Numbered from the stretch's first letter, positions 1 to 7,449 are shown. The stretch is 17,653 nucleotides of DNA from JBMNTU01 sp050945895 (GCA_050945895.1 JBMNTU010000045.1:1-17653); one strand, 5' to 3'. Notes: generated by a model not told the origin, from the letters alone. Translations and numbers: made by a program.

Positions 1-21
1 GCAGATAATGTGTAAAAATCG

Positions 22-51
22 TTTACTTATCGCAGTAGAATCAGTTATAAT
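22..51 (+). promoter_or_regulatory. Promoter of the decarboxylase operon
   Basis: A perfect TATAAT at 46-51 lies 18 bases after TTTACT at 22-27, which matches four of six -35 consensus positions. Transcription would start near 58 and give a leader of about 100 bases before the first gene. That leader is AT-rich and I recognise no riboswitch in it. Confidence 0.6.
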
Positions 52-161
52 AGTTCCAGTGCCGTTATTGGGCGTTTTTTGCACAATGCGGCATACATAG
101 AGTCATATTTTTTTAAAATATAGCCCAACGGGGATAAAATTTTATGGAGGTATTGTTTTAA

Positions 162-1652
162 ATGAGCAAGCTGGAAGAATTCAGACAGAAAAGCCAGGAG
201 ATTGTTGCATCTAAAAAAGATCAGATCGAAGCTCAGCACAAGGCAGGTAAAAAAACGGCACGCGAACGAATCGAGTCGTTGCTTGACGATGCCAGCTTTA
301 TTGAGATCGACAAATTTGTGAAAAAAACATATGCAACGCCCGGCTTTGAAGCGGTTAGCGAAACCGGCGAAGGGGTTGTTTGCGGCTATGGAACAATCGA
401 AGAGCGCCCGGTTTTTATTTATGCACAGGATTATACCGTGCTGAAAGGTTCGCTTTCGGCCGCGCATGCATCTAAAATACTCAAAACGCTCGACATGGCT
501 TTGAAAAACGGCGTGCCAGTTATTGGAATTCTTGATTCGGACGGTGCACGTATATCCGAAGGTGTAGCAGCGATTGATGCATATGCCTCCGTTATCGGTA
601 AGTTCAACGAAATTTCCGGTGTTGTGCCTACGATTACCGTTATTGCAGGAAATTGTATCGGCACCGCAGCTTACATTGCATCGACAACCGATTTTTGTTT
701 TATGATCGACGAAATTTCGACACTTTCATTGTATGGTCCGCAGATTTATGCTTCAACACTGGAAAAGGAAGTGGACCTTGGCGCTAAAAAACACAACCAG
801 GATACGGGCGTATCTCAGTTTATGTGCGCAAATGAAGACGAGTGTTATACTTCTGTCAGAAAGCTTCTTGGCTACCTTCCGGCAAACAACCTGGACGACA
901 GCCCGTATATCGTTCCAAACGACGACATCAACCGCCCCATTGCATACGATGGGGAAGCGGCGTATGATACGCTTGAGCTGGTACGGGCGATTGCGGACAA
1001 CAATGATATACTGGAATACCAGGCCATGTATTCTCCGGAAATTGTCACTGCATTTGGCAGGCTGAACGGTGTTCCGGTAGGTTTTGTAGCGAATGCATGC
1101 GGCAGCGATATAACCGGCCATGCCGCGAGGAAGGCTTCCCGGTTTATTTCTTTGCTGGATGCGTACAGCATTCCCGTAATAACGCTTGCAGATGCAGGGG
1201 GCACGCCCGTTACGGATCAAAACAATATGCTGATTTCCAACATTACGCGGTTGATTGGCGTATATGCAAGCGCAACAATCCCGAAAATTACAATCATATG
1301 CGGCCGCGCCGTTGGCGACGGATATGCAACGATGTGCCCCAAAGCGCTTGGTGCAGACATTGTATATGCATGGCCGTCTGCGCAGATTTCAGCAATGCCC
1401 GCCGAAATGGGCGCAATTGTGTTGTACGAAGATGAGATCAAAGCTTCTGCGGATGGCGTTGCTGCAAAACAGCAGATGATACAAAAATATAAAGATGAAT
1501 ATGCCAATCCGTGGCAGGCAGCGGAGCAGGGTGTGATCGACGATATCATAGACCCTGCTGCTACAAGGCAGCTTGCAGGCGCTGCGCTCGAAATGTGCAT
1601 CAGCAGGCGCGTGGAAGCCCTTCCAAAAAGACACCGCGTTGCAACGCTGTAG
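162..1652 (+). CDS. Acyl-CoA-type carboxyltransferase, alpha subunit of a biotin-dependent Na+ decarboxylase
   Basis: This 496-residue protein belongs to the crotonase-fold carboxyltransferase family (MmdA, GcdA, propionyl-CoA carboxylase beta). It should move a carboxyl group between an acyl-CoA and carboxybiotin. Visible family marks are GKKTARERI at residues 29-37, the N-terminal oxyanion region DSDGARISEGV at 125-135, a C-terminal half with ADAGGTPVTDQ and ALGADIVYAWPSAQ, and the tail YANPWQAAEQGVIDDIIDP. Several motifs are altered. Methylmalonyl-CoA decarboxylases normally have DSGGAR, a PGFLPGTDQE loop and a YGGAY stretch, whereas here the equivalents are DSDGAR, ADAGGTPVTDQ and AVGDGYATM. 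The acyl-CoA substrate therefore cannot be read from family resemblance. The ATG follows GGAGG at 146-150. It is the first gene of the five-gene operon. The family is secure; the methylmalonyl-CoA substrate is only a default guess. Confidence 0.88.
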   Translation: MSKLEEFRQKSQEIVASKKDQIEAQHKAGKKTARERIESLLDDASFIEIDKFVKKTYATPGFEAVSETGEGVVCGYGTIEERPVFIYAQDYTVLKGSLSAAHASKILKTLDMALKNGVPVIGILDSDGARISEGVAAIDAYASVIGKFNEISGVVPTITVIAGNCIGTAAYIASTTDFCFMIDEISTLSLYGPQIYASTLEKEVDLGAKKHNQDTGVSQFMCANEDECYTSVRKLLGYLPANNLDDSPYIVPNDDINRPIAYDGEAAYDTLELVRAIADNNDILEYQAMYSPEIVTAFGRLNGVPVGFVANACGSDITGHAARKASRFISLLDAYSIPVITLADAGGTPVTDQNNMLISNITRLIGVYASATIPKITIICGRAVGDGYATMCPKALGADIVYAWPSAQISAMPAEMGAIVLYEDEIKASADGVAAKQQMIQKYKDEYANPWQAAEQGVIDDIIDPAATRQLAGAALEMCISRRVEALPKRHRVATL

Positions 1653-1670
1653 AAAGAGGGGGCGAAGTTA

Positions 1671-2066
1671 ATGGGTAATACGATGACCATGGCTGAAAAA
1701 GCCGAACTTGCGGGAATGACAACTGGCCTGGGGCTGCTGGTCGTATTTTCGTGCCTTATACTGATTATTCTTGTAGTCGTTATTCTTTCCAAAATATTAG
1801 CGGAAAGAAAAAAAGCACCTAAGGATATTCTGGAAAAAACCATTGAAGCGGCTGCTCCGCCTCAGGCACAGCCGACTCCGGCGGCAGCCACTGCGTCAAA
1901 CGACAGTGAACTGGTTGCCGTGCTGACTGCTGCGGTTATGGCGGCGATGGAAGCGTCGGGCACACCGGCGCATGGCGGCCTATATGTGCGCTCTTACAAA
2001 CGAATCAAAAATGCGCCTGCGTGGGAACGCGCAGGTAAGACCGAACAAATTTATAATAAGTTTTAA
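1671..2066 (+). CDS. OadG/MmdD-like gamma/delta subunit of the Na+ decarboxylase
   Basis: This 131-residue protein has one membrane segment at about residues 19-41 (LGLLVVFSCLILIILVVVIL), a Pro/Ala-rich stretch at about 60-75, and a C-terminal block with ELVAVLTAAVMAAMEA followed by VRSYKRI and WERAGKTEQIYNKF. The end of OadG-family proteins follows this pattern (helix, then basic residues, then W-x-x-A-G-R). In the known pumps this small subunit anchors the soluble carboxyltransferase to the membrane beta subunit and assists assembly. An AGAGGGGG-like ribosome site lies 18 bases downstream of the previous stop. The short length and low complexity make sequence identity weak evidence; position in the operon adds most of the confidence. 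Confidence 0.82.
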   Translation: MGNTMTMAEKAELAGMTTGLGLLVVFSCLILIILVVVILSKILAERKKAPKDILEKTIEAAAPPQAQPTPAAATASNDSELVAVLTAAVMAAMEASGTPAHGGLYVRSYKRIKNAPAWERAGKTEQIYNKF

Positions 2067-2084
2067 ATTGGAGGATATATTGCT

Positions 2085-2495
2085 ATGCGTAAATTCTTGA
2101 TCAATGTAAATGGAAATTCTTATGAGGTTGATGTTGAGGAACTGGGTGCAGGAGCGCCTGCTGCTCCTGCGGCTCCGCCAGCACCGGCCGCGGCACCTGT
2201 TGCCGCTCCCGCAGCGCCCGCTCCTGCCCCGGCGGCAGCGCCAGCTGCACCTGCTGCTGCTCCTGCGGCAGGCCCGGTAGACGGAACGACGGTTAATTCT
2301 CCCATGCCTGGGAATATTTTAGATGTTAAGGTTTCCGTTGGGCAGACAGTGGCCGCCGGTGACATCCTCGTTATTCTGGAAGCCATGAAGATGGAAAATG
2401 AAATCATGGCACCTGTTGCGGGTAGCGTCAAATCTGTCAATGTAAGCAAAGGTGCAACGGTTGATACCGGCGACCTTCTGGTTGTGATTGGCTAA
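2085..2495 (+). CDS. Biotin carboxyl carrier protein (biotinyl subunit of the Na+ decarboxylase)
   Basis: This 136-residue protein has three parts. A short beta-rich head (1-20, MRKFLINVNGNSYEVDVEEL) is followed by an Ala/Pro linker at about 22-64 and a C-terminal biotinyl domain at about 67-136. The biotin attachment motif EAMKM is at 99-103, so Lys102 is the predicted biotinylated residue. MPGNILDVKV and the second half-motif (MAPVAGSVKSVNVSKG) complete the flattened barrel. The protein carries CO2 between the carboxyltransferase and the membrane beta subunit. The mobile Ala/Pro linker is typical of GcdC/MmdC proteins. The gene sits 18 bases after the OadG-like gene, with GGAGG at 2070-2074. 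Because neither carboxyltransferase in this operon carries a biotin domain, this carrier probably serves both. Confidence 0.93.
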   Translation: MRKFLINVNGNSYEVDVEELGAGAPAAPAAPPAPAAAPVAAPAAPAPAPAAAPAAPAAAPAAGPVDGTTVNSPMPGNILDVKVSVGQTVAAGDILVILEAMKMENEIMAPVAGSVKSVNVSKGATVDTGDLLVVIG

Positions 2496-2535
2496 GGAAA
2501 AGAACCGATTCTGATCAGAAGGGGGTATATGAACA

Positions 2536-3702
2536 TTGGGTAATTTTGGCGAAACGCTTGCCAATTTTGTAGACGGTATGGGGATATTCAATTCGTCTGG
2601 CTGGGAACAGTGGGTGATGATTGTTATATCCTGTGTACTGCTTTATCTGGCAATCGTAAAACAGTTCGAGCCGCTGCTGCTGCTTCCCATCGCATTTGGC
2701 ATGCTGCTTGTAAACCTACCTATTTCGGGTGTTATGGATCCGCCGGTGTATTTGGCCGATGGAACCATGCAAACGCCGGGTGGTTTAATTTATTATTTGT
2801 ATTATGGAGTGAAACTGGGGATATTCCCACCGCTGATCTTTATGGGCGTGGGTGCAATGACAGACTTTGGCCCGCTTATTGCAAACCCCAAAAGCCTGCT
2901 TCTTGGGGCGGCGGCACAGCTTGGCATTTATGTAGCGTTTATTTTGGCACTGCTCGTAGGGTTTGACCCGAACGTTGCAGCGTCCATCGGTATTATTGGC
3001 GGCGCGGACGGCCCGACAGCCATTTATGTTACGTCGCGGCTGGCCTCGGGCTACCTTGGGCCCATTGCGGTGGCTGCGTATACATACATGGCGCTGGTAC
3101 CAATCATACAACCGCCCATTATGCGTGCGCTTACAACCAAAAAAGAGCGCATGATAAAAATGGAGCAGCTTCGGCCCGTTTCCAAGCGGGAGAAGATTAT
3201 TTTTCCCATTGCGATTACCATTTTTATTGCGCTTATCCTGCCTTCGGCAGTTCCGCTTGTCGGTATGCTGATGCTGGGTAACCTAATGCGCGAGTGTCTG
3301 GTGGTCGATCGGCTATCGAAGACCGCGCAAAACGAGTTGATGAATATTGTCACCATTTTCTTGGGAATTTCCGTTGGTGCGACAACAAACGGAAAGACAT
3401 TCCTTTCACTGGAAACGGTCGGCATTATTGCGCTGGGTGTAATTGCGTTTGCCGGCGGTACGGCAGGCGGTGTGCTTCTTGCAAAGCTGATGAACAAGCT
3501 TACCGGCGGAAAGATCAACCCGCTTATTGGTTCTGCTGGCGTATCCGCTGTTCCTATGGCGGCGCGTGTGTCGCAGGTAGAGGGGCAAAAGGCCGATCCA
3601 TCGAACTTCCTGCTCATGCATGCGATGGGGCCGAATGTTGCTGGTGTTATTGGCTCCGCTGTTGCGGCCGGCGTGTTCCTTGCGTTATTCGGCGCTGCAT
3701 AA
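2536..3702 (+). CDS. Na+-translocating decarboxylase beta subunit (OadB/GcdB/MmdB family)
   Basis: This is a 388-residue hydrophobic protein with about nine or more membrane segments. In this family the beta subunit decarboxylates carboxybiotin and couples this to Na+ export. The signature IGIIGGADGPTAIYVTSRLA contains Asp158, equivalent to the essential membrane aspartate of Klebsiella OadB. A second conserved block near the C-terminus, NPLIGSAGVSAVPMAARVSQ, carries the residues linked to Na+ binding in that family. VLLYLAIVKQFEPLLLLPIAFGMLLVNLP is the usual first conserved segment. The chosen start is TTG at 2536, with AAGGGGGT about 10 bases upstream. The nearby ATG at 2529 is out of frame and stops after four codons. 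The first in-frame ATG (2578) would still leave the conserved core intact. Family assignment is very secure; the start is less so. Confidence 0.93.
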   Translation: MGNFGETLANFVDGMGIFNSSGWEQWVMIVISCVLLYLAIVKQFEPLLLLPIAFGMLLVNLPISGVMDPPVYLADGTMQTPGGLIYYLYYGVKLGIFPPLIFMGVGAMTDFGPLIANPKSLLLGAAAQLGIYVAFILALLVGFDPNVAASIGIIGGADGPTAIYVTSRLASGYLGPIAVAAYTYMALVPIIQPPIMRALTTKKERMIKMEQLRPVSKREKIIFPIAITIFIALILPSAVPLVGMLMLGNLMRECLVVDRLSKTAQNELMNIVTIFLGISVGATTNGKTFLSLETVGIIALGVIAFAGGTAGGVLLAKLMNKLTGGKINPLIGSAGVSAVPMAARVSQVEGQKADPSNFLLMHAMGPNVAGVIGSAVAAGVFLALFGAA

Positions 3703-3720
3703 AGCAAGCTTTTTAAAGAC

Positions 3721-3765
3721 TACGGCCAGCCGTTTGCCGTAAAAAATGGCAACCGCGTTGCGGTT
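3721..3765 (+). other. Two short tandem hairpins between the beta-subunit gene and oadA
   Basis: The 80-base spacer contains TACGGC/GCCGTA at 3721-3726 and 3736-3741, then AACCGC/GCGGTT at 3751-3756 and 3760-3765 with a three-base loop. The second hairpin ends only a few bases before the oadA ribosome site (GGAGA at 3769-3773). No T-run follows either one, so these are not terminators. They may affect mRNA processing or translation of oadA. This is inference from pairing alone. Confidence 0.35.
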
Positions 3766-3782
3766 TATGGAGAATATAAATT

Positions 3783-5180
3783 ATGGCAAAAGTAAATATA
3801 ACAGATACAATTTTGAGGGATGCGCATCAATCGCAGTCTGCAACGCGTATGACGACTGCCGAAATGATTCCGGCTGCCGAGGTGCTGGATAGCATTGGTT
3901 ATTGGTCGCTGGAATGCTGGGGCGGAGCGACGTTTGACAGCTGCCTTCGCTTTTTGAATGAAGATCCGTGGGAGCGCCTTCGGAAGCTGCGCAAAGCGAT
4001 GCCCAACACTAAGCTGCAAATGCTTCTGCGCGGCCAAAACCTTCTGGGATATAAGAACTACGCGGACGACGTTGTGGACTTTTTCGTGAAAAAAGCAATC
4101 GAAAACGGCATTAACGTCATTCGTATATTTGATGCGTTAAACGACACCAGAAACCTGAAGCAGTCGATCGATTCCTGCAACAAATATGGCGGATGGTGCG
4201 AACCGGCTATTTCTTACACAACAAGCCCTGTACATAATTTCGATTATTTTGTCAAGCTTGCGGTAGAGCTTGAGGAAATGGGCGCAAAGTCTATTGCAAT
4301 CAAGGATATGGCAAACCTGCTATTGCCGTATGAAGCGTACGATCTTGTAAAAGCAATCAAAAAGGAAATCAAAGTTCCGCTGCACATCCATACGCATAAC
4401 ACCAGCGGAATAGGGGATATGACTTATTTAAAGGCCATTGAAGCAGGCGCTGATATTGTAGATACCGCGCTTTCGCCCATGGCAAACGGTACGTCTCAGC
4501 CCACGACCGAGTCGCTCGTTGCAACGCTTGCCGGCACAGAGTACGATACCGGTTTGGACCTTAAAAAGATGGTCAAAGCATCCGAGCATTTTGCTACGGT
4601 CGCTGCACGTCTGCGCTCCGACGGTTTCCTCGATCGTAAGGTACTGGGCGTGGACATCAATACGCTTATCTACCAGGTTCCGGGCGGCATGCTTTCTAAC
4701 CTGATCAGCCAACTGAAAGAGGCGGGGCAGTCTGAAAAGCTGCTCGATTGCCTTGCAGAGGTACCGCGTGTGCGTGAAGATTCGGGCTATCCGCCGCTGG
4801 TTACGCCCACAAGCCAGATTGTAGGTTCTCAGGCCGTGTTTAATGTGCTTGGCGGCGAGCGCTACAAGATGGTCACAAAGGAATTCAAAATGCTTTTGAG
4901 AGGCGAATATGGACGCCTGCCCGGAAAGGTGAACGAGGACGTTCGCAAGAAGTGCATTGGCGACGACGAAGTGATCACAGTTCGCCCGGCTGACCTTCTG
5001 AAGCCGGAGATGGAGCAGTACCGCGAAGAAATCAAAGACCTGATGGAACAGGAAGAGGATATTGTAACCTATGCGATGTTCCCGCAGGTGGCTCCTAAAT
5101 TCTTCGAATACAGGCGCGCAAACAAGTACAAGCTGGATTCCAATTTGCTTGACAAGGAAAATATGATCCATCCTGTATAA
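3783..5180 (+). CDS. oadA: Oxaloacetate decarboxylase/transcarboxylase 5S-type carboxyltransferase (OadA N-terminal type)
   Basis: This 465-residue protein has an HMGL-like TIM barrel (about 1-275) followed by the PYC_OADA conserved carboxylase domain (about 290-455). It transfers CO2 between biotin and pyruvate/oxaloacetate. Metal-site residues are visible: Asp13 in DTILRDAHQS, the lysine that is carbamylated in the family at Lys174 (IAIKDMANLL), and His203/His205 in IHTHNTSG. The protein stops after the carboxylase domains and lacks the C-terminal biotinyl domain of Klebsiella OadA (about 590 residues). It resembles the 5S subunit of Propionibacterium transcarboxylase in this respect, so it needs the separate carrier encoded upstream. 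The ATG follows GGAGA at 3769-3773. The gene is the last in the operon, with a strong terminator after it. Family is certain; direction of the reaction in vivo is not. Confidence 0.92.
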   Translation: MAKVNITDTILRDAHQSQSATRMTTAEMIPAAEVLDSIGYWSLECWGGATFDSCLRFLNEDPWERLRKLRKAMPNTKLQMLLRGQNLLGYKNYADDVVDFFVKKAIENGINVIRIFDALNDTRNLKQSIDSCNKYGGWCEPAISYTTSPVHNFDYFVKLAVELEEMGAKSIAIKDMANLLLPYEAYDLVKAIKKEIKVPLHIHTHNTSGIGDMTYLKAIEAGADIVDTALSPMANGTSQPTTESLVATLAGTEYDTGLDLKKMVKASEHFATVAARLRSDGFLDRKVLGVDINTLIYQVPGGMLSNLISQLKEAGQSEKLLDCLAEVPRVREDSGYPPLVTPTSQIVGSQAVFNVLGGERYKMVTKEFKMLLRGEYGRLPGKVNEDVRKKCIGDDEVITVRPADLLKPEMEQYREEIKDLMEQEEDIVTYAMFPQVAPKFFEYRRANKYKLDSNLLDKENMIHPV

Positions 5181-5196
5181 TATGAGCAGATATTGA

Positions 5197-5227
5197 AGAG
5201 CTGCCCGTCCTCCGGGCAGCTTTTTTT
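5197..5227 (+). terminator. Rho-independent terminator of the decarboxylase operon
   Basis: A perfect 9-bp stem AGCTGCCCG/CGGGCAGCT (5199-5207 and 5213-5221) with a five-base loop is followed by a run of T to 5227. It starts 16 bases after the oadA stop codon and separates this operon from the radical SAM-proC-rnhA group. Confidence 0.93.
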
Positions 5228-5244
5228 GCACAAACTGCCGCATC

Positions 5245-5274
5245 TTGACGGGGGAATCCGTCATATGGTAACGT
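5245..5274 (+). promoter_or_regulatory. Weak candidate promoter for the radical SAM-proC-rnhA group
   Basis: TTGACG at 5245-5250 matches five of six -35 positions. The best-spaced -10 is TAACGT at 5269-5274, which matches only three positions. A small GACGG/CCGTC hairpin overlaps the -35. A promoter is expected here because a strong terminator lies just upstream, but these exact hexamers are uncertain. Confidence 0.3.
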
Positions 5275-5297
5275 AATAACAAAAGGGAGTGTTTTAT

Positions 5298-6167
5298 ATG
5301 CAATACATAGGCGATATATACCGTCCTCCAAGCGAAGCAAACAGCCTGATCATACAGGTGACGGTTGGCTGCGCCCGCAATAGCTGTACGTTTTGTTCCA
5401 TGTACAAGGCAAAAAAATTCTATGTGCGCGAAATGGACGATATTCTTAGCGATTTGGAAGAAATGTCCGTTAAATATGGCAAATTTGTAGACCGTATATT
5501 TCTTGCGGACGGCAACGCGCTTATTATTCCGGCAAAGGATATGGTTTTTCTGCTTACCGAAATCAAGCGGCTCTTTCCGCAGTGCAGGCGCATATCGTCT
5601 TATGGCGCACCCAAGGATGTGCTGGAAAAAACGCCGGAGGAACTGAAGGCAATTTATGAAGCCGGTTTGGAGCTTGTGTATATGGGTCTGGAATCGGGCG
5701 ACGAAACGGTTTTAAAGCAAGTAAAAAAAGGCGTTACCGCAGAAGAAATCGTCCAGGCGGGAATCAAGCTTCGGCAAAGCGGCATGAAGCTTTCGCTGAC
5801 CATCATTTCCGGTTTGGGCAGTAAAGAACGTTTGCAGCAGCATGCAGAGCAATCTGCGCTCGCCATGAACCGGATCAATCCGGAATATGCAAGCCTGCTG
5901 ACATTGATGGTAGAGCCGGGAACGCCTTTGTATAAACAGGTGCAAAGCGGGGAATTTGAGCTGCTTTCTGCAACAGACGTTATGGACGAGTTGCTTGTAT
6001 TTCTTGAAAATTGCAACAGCGAAGGCACGGTTTTCCGCTCCAACCATGCATCCAACTACCTGGCGCTTGCCGGAACCTTTAACGGCGATATAGACCGTCT
6101 TATTGAAGAGGTGTTGCAGGCAAAACAATCTTTGCGATTTCGTCCGGAAGGCTACCGCCGTTTATAA
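5298..6167 (+). CDS. Radical SAM protein of unknown function, CX4CX2C type
   Basis: This 289-residue protein has a radical SAM/Elp3-like core. The cluster-binding cysteines are Cys25, Cys30 and Cys33 in GCARNSCTFCSMYK, spaced CX4CX2C instead of the usual CX3CX2C. A YMGLESGDETVLKQVKKG motif at about 120-137 and LTIISGLGSKE further on match the COG1032-like Fe-S oxidoreductase layout (SAM-binding GxES and later strands). I recall relatives with the GCxxNxCTFC pattern in Clostridia, but their substrate is not known to me. An ATG at 5298 is preferred because GGGAG (5285-5289) is eight bases upstream; the GTG at 5289 overlaps that site. The stop codon overlaps the proC ATG by one base (TAATG), so translational coupling to proC is likely. 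No extra Fe-S or B12 domain is visible. Confidence 0.82.
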   Translation: MQYIGDIYRPPSEANSLIIQVTVGCARNSCTFCSMYKAKKFYVREMDDILSDLEEMSVKYGKFVDRIFLADGNALIIPAKDMVFLLTEIKRLFPQCRRISSYGAPKDVLEKTPEELKAIYEAGLELVYMGLESGDETVLKQVKKGVTAEEIVQAGIKLRQSGMKLSLTIISGLGSKERLQQHAEQSALAMNRINPEYASLLTLMVEPGTPLYKQVQSGEFELLSATDVMDELLVFLENCNSEGTVFRSNHASNYLALAGTFNGDIDRLIEEVLQAKQSLRFRPEGYRRL

Positions 6168-6967
6168 TGAAGGAGTATGCAAATTTGAAAAAATATATTG
6201 CAGGGTTTATTGGATGCGGCAATATGGCCTCGGCGATTATAAAGGGACTGCAAAAAGACGGCGGGGAAGCGGTCAATGTTTACGATGTGGACCGGTCTAA
6301 ATGCGCAGCGCTCGGCCATGTAAACATTTGCAATACGATGGATGAGCTGGCCGACCGTTCCGATATTATTTTTTTGTGTGTAAAACCAAATATTCTTACA
6401 GATATCCTGCCGGGGCTTGCAAAATATAAAAAAGCATTTGTTTCTATTGCCGCAGGCGTGACGACGCAAAAAATAAAATCTCTTTTGGGGGAAGATGCGC
6501 GCCTGCAAAGAATTATGCCAAACACACCGCTGATGGTTGGGAAGGGCGCAAGCTGTTTTGAAACGCCCAGCACGCTCACCGAAGATGAACAGGCGTTTGT
6601 TGCCGGCATTTTTGAATCGCTTGGTATTGTAAAATACGTTGACGGAAGCTTGATGGATAGTGTAACGGGCATTTCCGGAAGCGGCCCGGCGTATGTTTAT
6701 TTATTTATTGACGCGTTGGCTAAAGCAGGCATAAAGCACGGATTGGCAGATAAGGACGCCCAGGACCTGGCGCTGCAAACGTTTATCGGCGCCTGCCAAA
6801 TGCTTTTGCATACAAAAAAGCCTGCCGAGCAGCTTATTCAGGAGGTTTGTTCGCCAGGTGGAACAACGATAGAAGCAATGCAGGTTTTTGAGCAGCAGGA
6901 TATACGCGGGATTATGGAAAAAGCTGTGGACGCCTGCGTCGCAAAATCGAAAAAGCTATCGGAATAA
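6167..6967 (+). CDS. proC: Pyrroline-5-carboxylate reductase
   Basis: ProC reduces 1-pyrroline-5-carboxylate to proline with NAD(P)H, the last step of proline synthesis. The 266-residue reading has the N-terminal Rossmann motif GFIGCGNM (13-20), RIMPNTP (115-121), the SGSGPAYVY segment (170-178) and the family signature SPGGTTIEAM (229-238). Family members usually begin two to four residues before the GFIG motif. A TTG at 6185 (giving LKKYIAGFIGCGNM) with AAGGAG at 6170-6175 would fit that, and is a serious alternative to the ATG at 6167, which instead depends on coupling with the upstream stop. The gene lies between the radical SAM gene and rnhA, with two bases before the latter. Identification is secure; the start is open. 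Confidence 0.95.
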   Translation: MKEYANLKKYIAGFIGCGNMASAIIKGLQKDGGEAVNVYDVDRSKCAALGHVNICNTMDELADRSDIIFLCVKPNILTDILPGLAKYKKAFVSIAAGVTTQKIKSLLGEDARLQRIMPNTPLMVGKGASCFETPSTLTEDEQAFVAGIFESLGIVKYVDGSLMDSVTGISGSGPAYVYLFIDALAKAGIKHGLADKDAQDLALQTFIGACQMLLHTKKPAEQLIQEVCSPGGTTIEAMQVFEQQDIRGIMEKAVDACVAKSKKLSE

Positions 6968-6969
6968 AC

Positions 6970-7449
6970 ATGGAAAAGATGAAGGAAGTAACAATCTATT
7001 GCGATGGCGCCTGTTCCTATAACCCGGGGCCGGGAGGATGGGCTTGCGTGCTCGACTATAAAGGAAACAAAAAGGAAATATCCGGCTACAATCCAGACAC
7101 GACAAATAACCGGATGGAATTAACTGCTGCCATGAAAGGCCTGATGGCGCTTAAAGAGCGCTGCCGCGTCCATGTTTATACAGACAGCGCCTACATACAC
7201 AATGCATTTGATAAAGGCTGGATTGTGTCCTGGCAGCGCAACGGCTGGAAAACAGCCGCCAAAAAGCCAGTGGAAAACCAAGACCTTTGGAAAGAAATTT
7301 TAAACCAGACAAAGAGCCATATCGTAAAATGGCATAAGGTGAAAGGCCATTCGGATGATGCGCTCAATAACCGGTGTGACGAGCTTGCGCGGGCCGAAAT
7401 AAAAAAACACAAAGCTGAAGGTACAAACAATCATGAAGTCACCGAATGA
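6970..7449 (+). CDS. rnhA: Ribonuclease HI
   Basis: RNase HI cuts the RNA strand of RNA:DNA hybrids (R-loops, primers). The 159-residue protein has the full acidic active site: Asp12 in YCDGACSYNPGPGGW, Glu50 in NNRMEL, Asp72 in YTDSAYI and Asp137 in NNRCDELAR, plus the flexible-loop His127 in KVKGH. The basic handle region is present (WQRNGWKTAAKKPVENQDLW, about 88-107). Length and layout match the E. coli enzyme (155 residues). ATG 6970 starts two bases after the proC stop; ATG 6979 is an alternative in the same frame. There is no clear terminator after it, only the inverted repeat at 7488. Confidence 0.96.
   Translation: MEKMKEVTIYCDGACSYNPGPGGWACVLDYKGNKKEISGYNPDTTNNRMELTAAMKGLMALKERCRVHVYTDSAYIHNAFDKGWIVSWQRNGWKTAAKKPVENQDLWKEILNQTKSHIVKWHKVKGHSDDALNNRCDELARAEIKKHKAEGTNNHEVTE

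Noticed and set aside
2120..2449. Minus-strand frame rich in Ala and Gly opposite the biotin carrier gene
   Set aside because: It is the mirror image of the Ala/Pro linker and has no ribosome site or recognisable domain.
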